Shown here one piece after another: positions 33,002 to 43,327 of a DNA stretch of 64,000 bases (positions are counted from its first letter, which is position 1; the number at the start of each line of letters is the position of its first letter). The translations under genes were made by a program, and so were the position numbers. The notes beneath the pieces were generated by a model. It saw nothing but the letters and a program-made list of their open reading frames with translations, ran no database searches and had not been told where the DNA came from. Source of the stretch: TM7 phylum sp. oral taxon 352 (lineage in GTDB: Bacteria > Patescibacteriota > Saccharimonadia > Saccharimonadales > Saccharimonadaceae); the NCBI GenBank assembly GCA_007845355.1, contig SDRQ01000002.1, positions 1-64,000 on the forward strand, written 5' to 3'.

Positions 33002-34462
33002 TCACCTCTCTTGATAATATCCTTCACGCTTAATTACCTCAACATCACCTACGATACCCCGACGGTGCCTACTAGTTATCGACAAATCATTAACAATTTC
33101 ACCAATCACCTGAGATATATTACTTTTATAGCCGTCGGCTCCCCATCTGTCATTCTGCCACCCCTCAATATAACGTCTTATTCTTATTAATTTATCCAAC
33201 AAGCCACTAGTTGCCTCACCCAGAACCGTATTATCCACACCCATCTGATCTACGTGCTCAGTTAACTTAACTAGACGTCTACGCTTCTCGTCTTCATTTT
33301 CAATTTCACTTTTTAGACCCTCCAGAAGACTATTTATATCATTCTTAAATTTATTCACAGACTCAGCCCTAGAAGCTTCAAGATCTCTAATTCTACCCGA
33401 CGTAGATATTATCATCTCTGAGATCGCAGGATTATTCATTGCTGTTGGATTATATTTAATTAGCCCCCTAAGCCGATCCAGCTCTCCAGTTATATATTGA
33501 GCCTTTGCAAAAAACTGATTATTATTATCTTCGGTAAGTTGTTTAAAACTGTCAATCGCAATCTTAAAGTCCTCAGGCAATATGTCTGTATTGGCTTCGT
33601 TCGTCTCCATCGACTTTTCAACCACTGGGTTTTTAGCCGACTCAACCGCTGGCAAATCTACTAAATCAGCGCTTGCCTTATCCACCTCTACCGGTTTTTT
33701 AACTGGTTCGGTTGCCACCAAATCCGCTGGGTTAGCACCTACCTTATCTGTCTCCACTGGCTTTTTAATTCCAATAGCCCTAACCGCTGGCAAACCTACT
33801 GAGTCATTGACTTTAATTGCCCCAATCGACGCCAGAACTTCTTTAGTCATCTTCAAGGCTGGTGAATCGACGCCAGTCTTATCCGTCTCCACTGGCCCTC
33901 TAACTGGCTCGTTGGCTTTTACCTTATTCGTATCTATCGGCTTTTTAATTCCAGCAGCCTCAACCGCCATGCTTCCTATCTTAAGACTGACTTTCGGCCT
34001 CTCTAAATCAGAACCGCCCTCTTCCACGACCGAACTATTACTAATCTGCTCAGCAGCCCTTTCTCCTTCTTCAATCATTTCTTCAGTAGATTTTCCGTAA
34101 AGCTCCTGAATATAAAATTCGTTAAAACCTTTATTTTCCTCTCGACTTTGGAGCTTCTTCAATGACACAATCTTAGTTATAGGAACACACTCTTCATAAA
34201 CATGCTCTCCATAAACTTTAATCAGCTTATGTACTTTCACAAACAACTCAATCGAACCAATACCCTCCTTACGCACACATAGCATATCACCAGGAGTCCA
34301 CCCTTCATCATCCCTGATACCTCCTCCGTCTTTGCCACTACGAATAACAGTTAACGGACGTATCGTAACGTCTAAGTCAGCAGGAAAAGTCTTAACTGCA
34401 TAGTCTTCCAATGTTTTTGGTCGTTCTTGTTCGTGGTTCTGTGCTGGTTTTGGTTTTTCCAT
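33002..34462 (-). CDS. Large unknown protein with degenerate KKPVETDK repeats and coiled coil
   Basis: 486 aa, no signal peptide or membrane helix. The N-terminal 110 residues (TIRPLTVIRSGKDGGGIRDDEGW) are globular-looking. Residues about 170-300 hold repeated units such as KKPIDTNKV, GPVETDKTG, KKPVETDKVGAN, KKPVEVDKASAD. The C-terminal part (300-450) is a charged helical or coiled-coil region. No family is recognised. Repeats may vary in number between strains. Confidence 0.85.
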   Translation of the reverse strand: MEKPKPAQNHEQERPKTLEDYAVKTFPADLDVTIRPLTVIRSGKDGGGIRDDEGWTPGDMLCVRKEGIGSIELFVKVHKLIKVYGEHVYEECVPITKIVSLKKLQSREENKGFNEFYIQELYGKSTEEMIEEGERAAEQISNSSVVEEGGSDLERPKVSLKIGSMAVEAAGIKKPIDTNKVKANEPVRGPVETDKTGVDSPALKMTKEVLASIGAIKVNDSVGLPAVRAIGIKKPVETDKVGANPADLVATEPVKKPVEVDKASADLVDLPAVESAKNPVVEKSMETNEANTDILPEDFKIAIDSFKQLTEDNNNQFFAKAQYITGELDRLRGLIKYNPTAMNNPAISEMIISTSGRIRDLEASRAESVNKFKNDINSLLEGLKSEIENEDEKRRRLVKLTEHVDQMGVDNTVLGEATSGLLDKLIRIRRYIEGWQNDRWGADGYKSNISQVIGEIVNDLSITSRHRRGIVGDVEVIKREGYYQER

Positions 34463-34539
34463 ATATAACTACTTTATACCAAAAAACAAGCAAAAAGTCA
34501 ACCCCCGTAGAGGATGACTTCTCTTACTCAGCTTAGCTT

Positions 34540-34923
34540 CTATTGAATGCCCAAATGATGCTTTACGCGAGCCACGACGTCGCCAATTACAACCTGAGAT
34601 TTCACCAAATAATCATCAACGCCCAAGCTCTCAGCACGTTCCTTATCCTTTGGCTGACTAAGCGCCGTCAGCATAATAATCCTAACGTTAGCAGTTTCTG
34701 GCGTATTGCGAAGAATATCCAGGACATCAAAACCACTAATCTTTGGCATCATCACATCCAAAAGAATCAAATCTGGGCGATATTCAACAGTGGCAGACAG
34801 AGCGTCTTCTCCATTATTGGCTTCCCTAACATCAAACCCTTCAATCTCTAGTCGCGACCTGTAAACCGCAGACAGAGCCATGTCATCCTCAACTAGTAAA
34901 ATCTTCTTTTTTTGTCCGTTCAT
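34540..34923 (-). CDS. Receiver-only response regulator
   Basis: 127 aa CheY-like receiver: acidic pair D13-D14, phospho-acceptor D56 in LILLDVMMPKISG, T86 and K108 (YLVKS). No output domain and no adjacent kinase. It may be served by the soluble kinase at 27594-28310, the only histidine kinase seen in the window. Confidence 0.92.
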   Translation of the reverse strand: MNGQKKKILLVEDDMALSAVYRSRLEIEGFDVREANNGEDALSATVEYRPDLILLDVMMPKISGFDVLDILRNTPETANVRIIMLTALSQPKDKERAESLGVDDYLVKSQVVIGDVVARVKHHLGIQ

Positions 34924-34964
34924 ACTATCTCCATTTTATGTTGTCCAGCCCAAAAACACAAGCT

Positions 34965-36140
34965 TTATAACGACTTCGCCTTATCCATCTGCGGATCTAC
35001 GTTATTATTGACATCGTCCGACGAAAGATCAACTTTTACATCAGGTTCTATACCAGTTTTATCTATATTTTTGCCCTTTGGCGTGTACCATCTGGCTTCA
35101 GTAACTTTCATTTGCGACCCGCCAGGCAGTCCAAGTACAATCTGCACGCTTCCCTTGCCGTAGCTCTTCTGCCCAACCAGCGTGGCTTTTCCGTATTCAC
35201 GAAGCGCCCCAGCTGTAATTTCGCTAGCACTAGCACTGTTGCCGTTAATAAGCACCACTGTCTTCATATTGCCCAGAATTGGCGTTCCAGTTGTACGCAG
35301 CGTTTTAACAATTTCAGAACCTCGACGCTCGGTCATAGCTATTTGATTGTCCAGCCAAATACCCAATAGCCCTTGAGCAGCTCCAACCGTTCCGCCAGGA
35401 TTATTCCGTAAGTCCAAAATCACCTTTTTAACACCTTTATCAACAAACTCCGAAGCGTATTTTCTAGACAAGCTCACTGTATCATCGCCAAATCGGTTAA
35501 CTTTCAAAATACCAATTTCTCCATCAATTTCCGACTCTACTGCCGGAGAAGCTATATTCTGACGCACAACCGATACCTCACGCGTTTTACCATCGCTTAA
35601 TAACGTCAATTTAACGGACGTACCAACTTCTCCGCGAATTTTACTCACAACTTTTTCTACTGACCAGTCAGAAGAAGCCTCGTCGTTCACCTTAACAATC
35701 GCCTCACCAGCCTTAATTCCCGCCTTCTGAGCTGGACTGTTTTCCAGGGGTTTTATGATAGTCGGCTTATTACTCCTAAGACCAATCTCCGCACCAATTC
35801 CACCACCAATTTGCCCACTCAGCGACTTATCAAACTCCTTCGTCTCGTCAGGATCCATATACGCCGTATGAGGATCACCAGCCGCTTCAACTAGCCCGCG
35901 ATTAGCACCATAAATCAACTTTTGAGTATCTAATTTTCCGTCATAATTAGCAATCAATTCTTGATATGTTTTTTGAACGCTGGATAAGTCTATCGTCTTA
36001 TTTGAAGTTCTAACGCCAAATACCGACGCCACATTAGCAAACAGCGCATCGGAGCGAGCTCCCGCCACAAAACTAACAATAGCCACAATAACAAGCGTCA
36101 AAAACCAACTTAATTGCTGTCTTTTTTCTCCCGTAACCAT
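34965..36140 (-). CDS. C-terminal processing peptidase (S41 family, CtpA/CtpB-like)
   Basis: Secreted or membrane-anchored serine protease with an N-terminal membrane helix (residues about 11-30), a PDZ domain (about 105-190, GGIGAEIGLRSNKPTIIKPLENSPAQKAGIKAGE) and the S41 core with S304 (GNSASASEI) and K329 (QKSYGKGSV) as the Ser-Lys pair. 391 aa. TATAAT lies 6 nt before the ATG. It probably trims extracytoplasmic substrates. Confidence 0.94.
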   Translation of the reverse strand: MVTGEKRQQLSWFLTLVIVAIVSFVAGARSDALFANVASVFGVRTSNKTIDLSSVQKTYQELIANYDGKLDTQKLIYGANRGLVEAAGDPHTAYMDPDETKEFDKSLSGQIGGGIGAEIGLRSNKPTIIKPLENSPAQKAGIKAGEAIVKVNDEASSDWSVEKVVSKIRGEVGTSVKLTLLSDGKTREVSVVRQNIASPAVESEIDGEIGILKVNRFGDDTVSLSRKYASEFVDKGVKKVILDLRNNPGGTVGAAQGLLGIWLDNQIAMTERRGSEIVKTLRTTGTPILGNMKTVVLINGNSASASEITAGALREYGKATLVGQKSYGKGSVQIVLGLPGGSQMKVTEARWYTPKGKNIDKTGIEPDVKVDLSSDDVNNNVDPQMDKAKSL

Positions 36141-36153
36141 ATGCTTATTATAC

Positions 36154-36188
36154 TACAAAAACGCCCGTTTAACACGAGCGTTTTTGTA
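36154..36188 (-). terminator. Terminator after the CHAP hydrolase gene's upstream neighbour boundary
   Basis: TACAAAAACGC (36154-36164) and GCGTTTTTGTA (36178-36188) form an 11-bp perfect stem. It lies between the CHAP hydrolase stop (36203) and the ctpA start (36140), so it ends the ftsEX-hydrolase unit and sits just upstream of the ctpA -10. The symmetric A/T outer arms make it bidirectional in form. Confidence 0.75.
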
Positions 36189-36202
36189 TATCACTATGCT
36201 GA

Positions 36203-37342
36203 TTAGAAGTAAACGTATGTCAATCCTGAAGCTGAGCGTGTATAGTGCCTATATAAACCATCCCAGGCAAAGTTGTAATCGCTAACGGTAATAGTTCCGT
36301 CGCCATTGACAGATTCAACATACATAACGTGTCCGTAATATCCAATATTCATAACGGCTGCTGCGCCAGCTTTTGGTGTTGAGCCGCTAGAAATGCCATA
36401 GCGTGCTGCAGTCGACGGCCATTGATTTGCGTTACCTGCACCACCAAAGTGAGGCACATACCGACCAGTACTGTCAATCTTCCAAGCCACATAACTCACA
36501 CACTCACGCGTATACAATCCCCAATCATCAACGTAGGCATCAAGCGGTGCATTAGCCCACTTGCTTGGATATCCGCCGCCGCCAGGTACGCCGCCCGGAA
36601 TCGAAACATTACTACCGCCAAGAGCTCGTCGGTTGGCTGCAGCCTGCTCTTCTCGCAACTTCGCTACCTCAGAATTGCGCTTCTGAGCCAGCGCCGCATA
36701 GTTATTCTGGTCATTCTTCGTGTCAGTAATCAGTTTTGCCTTCTCAGATTGTTTAGCCGCCATCGCATTGCGCTGCAATTCTTGGTCACGAAGCGTATTC
36801 TCGACAGACTTCTTATTCTCTTCCAGCTTTTTCTGCAAAGATTTAATTTCTTTGATCTTATCATTCAATGAAGTTTTCAAAGAATTACGCTGTTCTTGCT
36901 TATCGATGTAATCGCTAATATTTTTTGAGCTAGCAAGCATCTCCAATGGCGAAATCTGATCATCAACATACAAATCCGCCAAAATTCGCCCCATCGCTTT
37001 ACGATTGTGCTTAATTAGCTCTTCGTTCTTTTTTATCTGGTCATTAAGACTATTAATCTTCTTTTGGCTGTCAGAAATCTGTGTCTGAATAGCTGATATT
37101 TGTCCGTTTATCTTATCAAGTTCCGCCTGCAAACTATCAGCCATCTCACCCAAGCGCGAAGCCTCAGAATTATAGTTGTCTGCTTCTTGTTGTTTTGCCT
37201 GAATTTCGGCGTTATAGTCGCGAGCTAATACGTGTGATGCCAAGCCAAAAATGCTCGATCCAGCGAGCAATGCAGACATCGCCACCAGAGACGCTCTGCT
37301 GACTAATGATGCCGAAACTGGTGTGGTGGACCGTAGTTTCAT
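36203..37342 (-). CDS. PcsB-like secreted peptidoglycan hydrolase (coiled coil plus CHAP)
   Basis: 379 aa. Signal peptide of about 40 residues (cleavage near SHVLA), long coiled coil (about 45-235, with an ILADLYVDDQISPLEMLASSKNISD hinge), Gly/Pro linker and a C-terminal CHAP amidase/endopeptidase domain with C281 (TRECVSYVAW) and H338 (GYYGHVMYVE). This is the layout of PcsB, whose activity is switched on by FtsEX. ftsX and ftsE lie directly upstream on the same strand, so the three probably form one cell-separation machine. Confidence 0.93.
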   Translation of the reverse strand: MKLRSTTPVSASLVSRASLVAMSALLAGSSIFGLASHVLARDYNAEIQAKQQEADNYNSEASRLGEMADSLQAELDKINGQISAIQTQISDSQKKINSLNDQIKKNEELIKHNRKAMGRILADLYVDDQISPLEMLASSKNISDYIDKQEQRNSLKTSLNDKIKEIKSLQKKLEENKKSVENTLRDQELQRNAMAAKQSEKAKLITDTKNDQNNYAALAQKRNSEVAKLREEQAAANRRALGGSNVSIPGGVPGGGGYPSKWANAPLDAYVDDWGLYTRECVSYVAWKIDSTGRYVPHFGGAGNANQWPSTAARYGISSGSTPKAGAAAVMNIGYYGHVMYVESVNGDGTITVSDYNFAWDGLYRHYTRSASGLTYVYF

Positions 37343-37384
37343 ACGTCTATGTTAGCATAAGCATAATCAGCATGTCAAGGACTT

Positions 37385-38371
37385 TTACAACTTAAGATAT
37401 TTGCGAGTTGCCACCCAGGATGACGTCACGCCAATTGCCGCGCCGACCAGAATCATACTCAAGAAAACCAGCACGCCGTACATTTTTAGATGATTCAAAA
37501 GATTATCGATAGGAATTCCGTATTTTACCATCGGATCATGTGCAAGAATTAGCAACCCATACCCAACCACCGTTGCGATAATTGCCGCAATAAATCCGTA
37601 CATTATAGCCTCAACGATAAACGGACCTCTGATGAAACTGCGTTCTGCGCCGATCAACTTCATCATCTCAATCTCATCCTTGCGATTGAAAATTGCCATA
37701 CGAATAGTGTTAAAGACCACAAGCGATGAAATCACCACGAAAACAACTGTAGCGATTGAGCCGCCGATACTCGCCAATCTCACCCAACTACCAACTGTTT
37801 TAATAGCTTGCTGGCGCTCACCTGAGAATGATGGCTCCCTGTTAGGATCTTTGTACTTTTTATACAAATCATCAGTTTTAACAAAATTATTTAATGATTG
37901 CTGGTCATTCAATTCTTTCACAGAAACACGAAGCGTTGCCGACATCTCATTACTAGACTCGCGAATCGCCTCAAGTGTGTCTGGATTGTCCTTATATTGC
38001 TCGGCTTGCTTTTCGCGCGCTTCTTCCGCGGAAATATACTTAACGCTATCGACATTATCTAATTTTTCAATTCGAGATTTAATCGTTTTAATCGTTTTTT
38101 CTGGCGTATCACCCTTTAAGTAAATTGACATATCGGCACGCTTGGAGACATTTGAAACGGTATCAACCAAAACCTGACGCGCTGATAATGTTATGAACAC
38201 GATAATCAACGTAACACTCATCACCGCAGTTGCAGCAATTGTCAGCCAGGCATTACGGCTGAAGTTATTGATACCATATCGACACATCCTAACAAAAGTC
38301 AACCAACCTCGTCGACGCTGACGTATACGGATAGTTTCTTTGTTCTTGTTGGATTTACTAGCTGATTTCAT
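37385..38371 (-). CDS. ftsX: FtsX, membrane subunit of the division ABC complex
   Basis: 328 aa with four membrane segments and a large extracytoplasmic loop after the first (about 65-210, YLKGDTPEKTIKTIKSRIEKLDNV). This loop contacts the hydrolase coiled coil in FtsEX-PcsB systems. The start overlaps the ftsE stop by one base. Confidence 0.95.
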   Translation of the reverse strand: MKSASKSNKNKETIRIRQRRRGWLTFVRMCRYGINNFSRNAWLTIAATAVMSVTLIIVFITLSARQVLVDTVSNVSKRADMSIYLKGDTPEKTIKTIKSRIEKLDNVDSVKYISAEEAREKQAEQYKDNPDTLEAIRESSNEMSATLRVSVKELNDQQSLNNFVKTDDLYKKYKDPNREPSFSGERQQAIKTVGSWVRLASIGGSIATVVFVVISSLVVFNTIRMAIFNRKDEIEMMKLIGAERSFIRGPFIVEAIMYGFIAAIIATVVGYGLLILAHDPMVKYGIPIDNLLNHLKMYGVLVFLSMILVGAAIGVTSSWVATRKYLKL

Positions 38372-39054
38372 TACTGTTTATAACTCCCTCTCGCCTGATC
38401 AGAGGTGATTTTACCATGATCAATTGTAATAACGCGCCGCTTCAATTTATTAACAATCTCCACGTTGTGAGTCGTCAAAATAACCGTCGTGCCATACTTG
38501 TTAATCTTTTCCAGCAAGCGAACAATATCCCAGCTGTGCTTCGGATCCAAGTTTCCAGTAGGCTCATCTGCAATCAAAATCTTCGGCTGACGCACCACCG
38601 CCCTAGCAATCGCCACACGCTGACGTTCACCACCAGAAAGCTGATGAGGAAAATGCTTTTCCTTCCCCTTAAGACCAACCAACTCAATAACCTTCGGCAC
38701 AGTTGCCTTAATTTCCCGATTTGTCATTCCAGCAATTTCCAGCGCAAACGCCACATTTTCAAACACCGTTCGATTCGGAAGCAACTTAAAATCCTGAAAA
38801 ACCACGCCAATTTTCCGACGCAACAGCGGAATATGTTTGTCCTTCAAATTGTCATAGTCAATTCCGCCAACCACAATTTTTCCAGAGCTTGGCTTTTCTT
38901 CGCGAGTCAAAAGCTTCAAAAGTGTCGATTTACCAGCACCCGACGTACCAACAATAATCACAAATTCACCAGCGCCAACATGAATGCTTGCTCGATTCAA
39001 TGCCGGCTTGTTACTTTTTCCGTAGTTCTTCGTTACCCTATCTAACAGAATCAT
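38371..39054 (-). CDS. ftsE: FtsE, ATPase of the division ABC complex
   Basis: 227 aa ABC ATPase. Walker A GTSGAGKSTLLKLL, Q loop VFQDFKLLPNRTVFENV, signature LSGGERQRVAIARA and Walker B ILIADEPTGNLDP. TATAAT lies 7 nt before the ATG. ATP hydrolysis in FtsEX drives activation of the wall hydrolase rather than transport. Confidence 0.96.
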   Translation of the reverse strand: MILLDRVTKNYGKSNKPALNRASIHVGAGEFVIIVGTSGAGKSTLLKLLTREEKPSSGKIVVGGIDYDNLKDKHIPLLRRKIGVVFQDFKLLPNRTVFENVAFALEIAGMTNREIKATVPKVIELVGLKGKEKHFPHQLSGGERQRVAIARAVVRQPKILIADEPTGNLDPKHSWDIVRLLEKINKYGTTVILTTHNVEIVNKLKRRVITIDHGKITSDQARGSYKQ

Positions 39055-39074
39055 TACTAGTATTATAACATAAG

Positions 39075-40166
39075 CTAAATATTTTTAGAATTAGCATTTT
39101 GTTCTAAATACGCCGTGATAAATTCGTCAATATCGCCGTCCAGAACACCCTGAGCGTTGCGATTTTCGTGCTTCGTGCGCGTATCTTTAACTAGCGTATA
39201 TGGATGCAAAACGTAATTTCTAATTTGACTACCCCAGTTTGCCGATTCGCCAGCCCTAAGATCAGACAGAGTTTCGGCGTGTTGCTCTAATTTCATCGCT
39301 AGCAATTTTGACCGCAAAATCTTCAATGCCGTTTCTTTGTTCTGAATCTGTGAGCGCTCATTCTGAATAGCCACCGTAATTCCCGTCGGCTCATGCGTCA
39401 CCCGAACTGCCGAATCTGTCGTATTTACACCTTGACCGCCCTTGCCGCCCGAACGATAGACATCAATTCTTAAGTCATTCGGGTCAATTGATATTTCATC
39501 TGGCGCGTCAATTTTCGGCAAAACCTCGACAAGCGCAAAACTAGTCTGCCGCAAGTTGTCCGCGTTAAACGGACTTAATCTCACCAAACGATGCACGCCA
39601 TTTTCCGACCGCAATTTTCCATAAGCAAAAGATCCAGAAATCTCCAAAACGACCGTTTTAATTCCAGCGTCGTCATTCGTCGAGCGTTCCAGTGTATCAA
39701 CTTTCATTCCAGATTTTTCCGCCCAGCGCAAATACATTCGCTCCAACATCGCCGCAAAATCCTGCGCATCCAACCCGCCCACGCCAGCGGAAATGCGCAT
39801 AATTGCTGAACGATTATCATATTCGCCGGAGAATAGCAAATCGGTTTTATGCCTATCAAAATTCTTCTCAATCGCCGCAACTTGCGCTTGGAATTCCGGC
39901 AACAAATCGTCATCGCCAAGCTCCATCAGCTCCACCATATCACCAACCTGCACCGTCAAAGTCTGCCAAGGCTCGACAGTCTGACGAAGGCTGGCGGCCT
40001 GTTTCGTTAATTCTTGGGCGTAATCAGGATTATTCCAAATTTCCGGCTGGTTTAATTGATCATCCAGTTCCGTCAATTTCTGCTCCAAATCAGAAAACTT
40101 CAGCGCTTTTTTAGCCTGTTCAATTTCTTTTTCTAATTCACCAATTTTCTTTTTTAGCGGTTGCAT
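39075..40166 (-). CDS. prfB: Peptide chain release factor 2
   Basis: Recognises UGA and UAA and triggers peptide release. SPF tripeptide (VRLSPFNADNLRQTSFA) marks RF2 and GGKGGQGVNTTDSAVR holds the GGQ motif. There is no internal UGA frameshift site: the frame is continuous where many bacteria have the autoregulatory shift. The start is set at ATG 40166 because TACAAT lies 7 nt upstream and the family starts near MQPLKKKIGELEKEI. Confidence 0.95.
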   Translation of the reverse strand: MQPLKKKIGELEKEIEQAKKALKFSDLEQKLTELDDQLNQPEIWNNPDYAQELTKQAASLRQTVEPWQTLTVQVGDMVELMELGDDDLLPEFQAQVAAIEKNFDRHKTDLLFSGEYDNRSAIMRISAGVGGLDAQDFAAMLERMYLRWAEKSGMKVDTLERSTNDDAGIKTVVLEISGSFAYGKLRSENGVHRLVRLSPFNADNLRQTSFALVEVLPKIDAPDEISIDPNDLRIDVYRSGGKGGQGVNTTDSAVRVTHEPTGITVAIQNERSQIQNKETALKILRSKLLAMKLEQHAETLSDLRAGESANWGSQIRNYVLHPYTLVKDTRTKHENRNAQGVLDGDIDEFITAYLEQNANSKNI

Positions 40167-40217
40167 ATATTTTATTGTACCATTTTTCAACGCTCAATTC
40201 TCTGTTAAAATAAAAAG

Positions 40218-40757
40218 ATGGATAAAGATATTGAGAAAATTCTATTTACGAACGAAGAAATAAAAACGGCAGTTCAGAAACTTGGGAAAAAATTGACCGA
40301 GGATTATCACGATAAAAATCCTGTTGTCGTGGGCATTTTACGCGGCGCGGCGCCGTTTATGATCGACTTGATACAAGCGATGGATTGCTATATGGAAATT
40401 GATTTCATGGCGGTCTCCAGCTACGGCGACGACACAAAATCTTCTGGATCTGTAAAAATTATCAAAGATTTGGACACCGACGTAACGGATAGGCATGTGT
40501 TGATAGTTGAGGACATAATTGACAGTGGTCGAACCGCCCAGGCGCTAAGAGAATTATTTGCCGCAAAAAATGCTGCATCGGTAAAAATATGCTCGCTATT
40601 AGACAAACCAGCACGGCGCGAAGTTGATGCAAAAGCTGATTACGTCGGCATCGATACGCCGAATGAATTTGTCGTTGGCTACGGACTGGATTTTCGCCAG
40701 CAATATCGCAACTTGCCATACATCGGCATCTTAAAACCAGAAGTCTATCAAGATTAA
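40218..40757 (+). CDS. hpt: Hypoxanthine phosphoribosyltransferase
   Basis: Purine salvage enzyme joining hypoxanthine or guanine with PRPP. The PRPP loop [35 protein letters not shown] and the C-terminal [20 protein letters not shown] are typical; 179 aa. It overlaps murD tail to tail by 4 bp. Salvage enzymes fit a host-dependent organism with few biosynthetic pathways. Confidence 0.95.
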   Translation: MDKDIEKILFTNEEIKTAVQKLGKKLTEDYHDKNPVVVGILRGAAPFMIDLIQAMDCYMEIDFMAVSSYGDDTKSSGSVKIIKDLDTDVTDRHVLIVEDIIDSGRTAQALRELFAAKNAASVKICSLLDKPARREVDAKADYVGIDTPNEFVVGYGLDFRQQYRNLPYIGILKPEVYQD

Positions 40758-41998
40758 AGCTCTACTACGGCGGCGACAAATTGCTCGCCACGATCAGAAT
40801 AGCTCTTAAACATATCAAAGCTGGCGGCCGCTGGGCTAAGAATCACCACGTCGCCAGATTGCGCTTTATTTTTAGCCAAACTAACAACTTCCTGCATTTG
40901 TGCCATATTCAATTGGACAATTTCGCAATCAATTTTTTCTTCCCTTAAAACTTCCCTAATTTCATCAGCGTTAGCGCCATTGATAATTATCAGTCGCACG
41001 TTTTGCCTGGCAATTTCTTTTGCTAGTTCAGAATAGTCCGCGCCTTTATCTGAGCCGCCCAAAATCAAAATTTTCGGCTCCGCAAAAGCTTTTAATGCCG
41101 CAATCGCACTGCCCGGAGTTGTCGAAATGCTGTCATCGTAATATTTCACGCCGTATTTTTCAGCAACAAACTTCAATCGATGCGGTAGCCCCGTAAACTC
41201 ACTAAGCCCCTTCTTTATCTCATCATCCGACACGTTCGGCAAAATCGATTTCACCGCCGCTATCGCCGCGCACGCATTGTCAATATTATGTTTCCCCGGC
41301 AAGCGAATCGCAGAAGTTATATCGTCCGAAAGAACAAATGGATATTCCTTTTTTTGTGCCGAACTCGTATCTGCAATCGACGAACTAAACTCATTTTGAG
41401 AATTATAGACAACATAATCGTCAGCGGTTTGGAACTTGGCAATATTCGCTTTTGCCGCCAAATAATCATTAAAATCAGCGTGGACGTTCAAGTGGTCAGG
41501 TTCAATCATCAACACCACGGCAACGTGCGGAGATTTCTGCAAATCCCACAATTGAAAACTGGACAATTCGTAAACAACGATGTCGTTTTTCTCAATTTTT
41601 GGCAAAATATCCAAAGCTGGCACGCCAATATTTCCCACCAAATGAACGGTTTTACCTGCCGCGCGCAAAATCGACGAAATAAAACTACACGTCGTCCCCT
41701 TGCCTTTTGTGCCAGTCACACCGATTATAGTCGCTGGGCAATTGGCAAAAAACTCATTTGTCGCCGACCAAATTCGACCGTTAGTCTTTATCTTTTTTGG
41801 CGGAAGACTTGGCGACCTAACGATTAAATCCGCGTTCTCCAGCCCCGAAAATCCCGTCTGATAAGCCACATTTTCCGGCAAATTATCTACTTTTTCACGC
41901 TCGTCCGCCACCAAAAAATCAGCTTCCGGAAACTTCTCCCGAAAATAACGCAAATTAGATTGACCTTCAACACCAAAACCAGCAATGACAATTTTCAT
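40754..41998 (-). CDS. murD: MurD, UDP-MurNAc-L-alanine:D-glutamate ligase
   Basis: Cytoplasmic Mur ligase adding D-Glu. ATP motif [15 protein letters not shown] (residues about 93-107), central [13 protein letters not shown], and C-terminal [17 protein letters not shown] and [12 protein letters not shown] are diagnostic. It lies outside the dcw cluster. TATAAT 6 nt before the ATG. Confidence 0.95.
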   Translation of the reverse strand: MKIVIAGFGVEGQSNLRYFREKFPEADFLVADEREKVDNLPENVAYQTGFSGLENADLIVRSPSLPPKKIKTNGRIWSATNEFFANCPATIIGVTGTKGKGTTCSFISSILRAAGKTVHLVGNIGVPALDILPKIEKNDIVVYELSSFQLWDLQKSPHVAVVLMIEPDHLNVHADFNDYLAAKANIAKFQTADDYVVYNSQNEFSSSIADTSSAQKKEYPFVLSDDITSAIRLPGKHNIDNACAAIAAVKSILPNVSDDEIKKGLSEFTGLPHRLKFVAEKYGVKYYDDSISTTPGSAIAALKAFAEPKILILGGSDKGADYSELAKEIARQNVRLIIINGANADEIREVLREEKIDCEIVQLNMAQMQEVVSLAKNKAQSGDVVILSPAAASFDMFKSYSDRGEQFVAAVVEL

Positions 41999-42034
41999 AA
42001 CCTGATTATATCACGGGCAATTTACGATTACACC

Positions 42035-43312
42035 CTAGAACAGCTTGTCGAGCTTATCGTACAGCTTTGTTAATAACTCTTTTTCTTCCGAAGTAACTGC
42101 CGCCAACGTCCATGTGTTGGATGCAAAAAATTGACGAGCCGTTTCAATCAACTGGTCAGGAGTTACCGCCAAAATAGAATCTGGAACGGCGGCATAATCT
42201 CTCACGAAATCATCAGCAAAATATCGTCCTACGTAAAAATTGCTTACTTGCCCAACAGTTTGAGCACCCATTTGATAACGACCCAACGAATATGACTTCA
42301 CACTTTCCAAATCTTCTTCAGAAATAGATCCAGCCAAAACTTTCTTCAACTCTCTCACGATAATATCAAAGAGCTTTTCTGCAGTTTCAACATTTACTTG
42401 CCCACCAAAATCCCAAGCCGAATCGTAAAAACCAATCGATGTATCACTAAAAATACCATACGCCAAGCCTTTTTTACGAGCCGCGCCAAAAATCCTCGAG
42501 CTCATTGTTCCAGTCAGAATGTGATTCAATGCGTTCATAGCCGTGACTTCTTCATCGCTTAACTCGCGCGGAATCATCATTGACCAACCAAACGTCAAAT
42601 TCGTCGCCTCTTTTCGTCTGACTAAAACCGGATTAGCCCTGCGCGGTTCATCACGCGGAATAACGAATCGCTCGCCCGTCTCTAATTGCCAACCCTCAAG
42701 ATGTTCTTTAATAGCCGCTTTTCGTCCAGCCATTTTTCCAGCCACCACAAACCGCATATTCTTCAAAGTATGCGTTCGCTTGTGATGATTTTTAATGTCT
42801 TTCAGTTCAATATTAGCAATTGTTTTTAAGCGCTGATTATACGTCAAAATATCTTCACCCAGTGCCTGCTGAATGCGCGGCCACATCACGCGGTTGTGAT
42901 TGTTAAGATAACCAGTCAATTCAGAGCGAACATTACCTTTTTCCGCCTCAAGCTCATCGGCATTGAAACGCGGCGTTGTAATAGCCAACCTCTGAAGCTC
43001 CAAAATCCTGTCCCACTCAAAATCCGCACAAATCGCTTCATAAACCATTGAATAGTCAGAAGTGTAAGCGTTGTGATAAGCGCCATTCTTGGTAAATTCC
43101 TGCTCGTAATTGTGCTCCGAACGAAACTTTTCATTCGCGCCGAACGCCATATGCTCCATAATGTGAGCCGTTTCGTAAATGTCTTTATTCAGAACGTAGC
43201 GATTGCCTGCCCTGAATTGCACCTGAAAACTCATTACCGTAGCGTCTGGAACGTCAATCAATAAGCCACGCGCACCATTCTTCAGTCTAATTTCCTCAAC
43301 TGTATGTTTCAT
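42035..43312 (-). CDS. M16 family zinc metallopeptidase
   Basis: Single-domain-pair M16 peptidase, 425 aa, like the processing-peptidase group. Inverted zinc motif H50-x-x-E53-H54 (ETAHIMEHMAF) with third ligand near E124 (ELEAEKGNVRSE). The second half, typical of M16C, is catalytically inactive in the family and closes the chamber. No signal peptide is seen. It begins 15 bp after the secA stop. Confidence 0.92.
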   Translation of the reverse strand: MKHTVEEIRLKNGARGLLIDVPDATVMSFQVQFRAGNRYVLNKDIYETAHIMEHMAFGANEKFRSEHNYEQEFTKNGAYHNAYTSDYSMVYEAICADFEWDRILELQRLAITTPRFNADELEAEKGNVRSELTGYLNNHNRVMWPRIQQALGEDILTYNQRLKTIANIELKDIKNHHKRTHTLKNMRFVVAGKMAGRKAAIKEHLEGWQLETGERFVIPRDEPRRANPVLVRRKEATNLTFGWSMMIPRELSDEEVTAMNALNHILTGTMSSRIFGAARKKGLAYGIFSDTSIGFYDSAWDFGGQVNVETAEKLFDIIVRELKKVLAGSISEEDLESVKSYSLGRYQMGAQTVGQVSNFYVGRYFADDFVRDYAAVPDSILAVTPDQLIETARQFFASNTWTLAAVTSEEKELLTKLYDKLDKLF

Positions 43313-43327
43313 TGCCTAATTCTCTGA

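Noticed and set aside
39075-40166. Programmed frameshift in prfB
   Set aside because: The frame is continuous from the start codon; no in-frame UGA with a slippery CTT site is seen.
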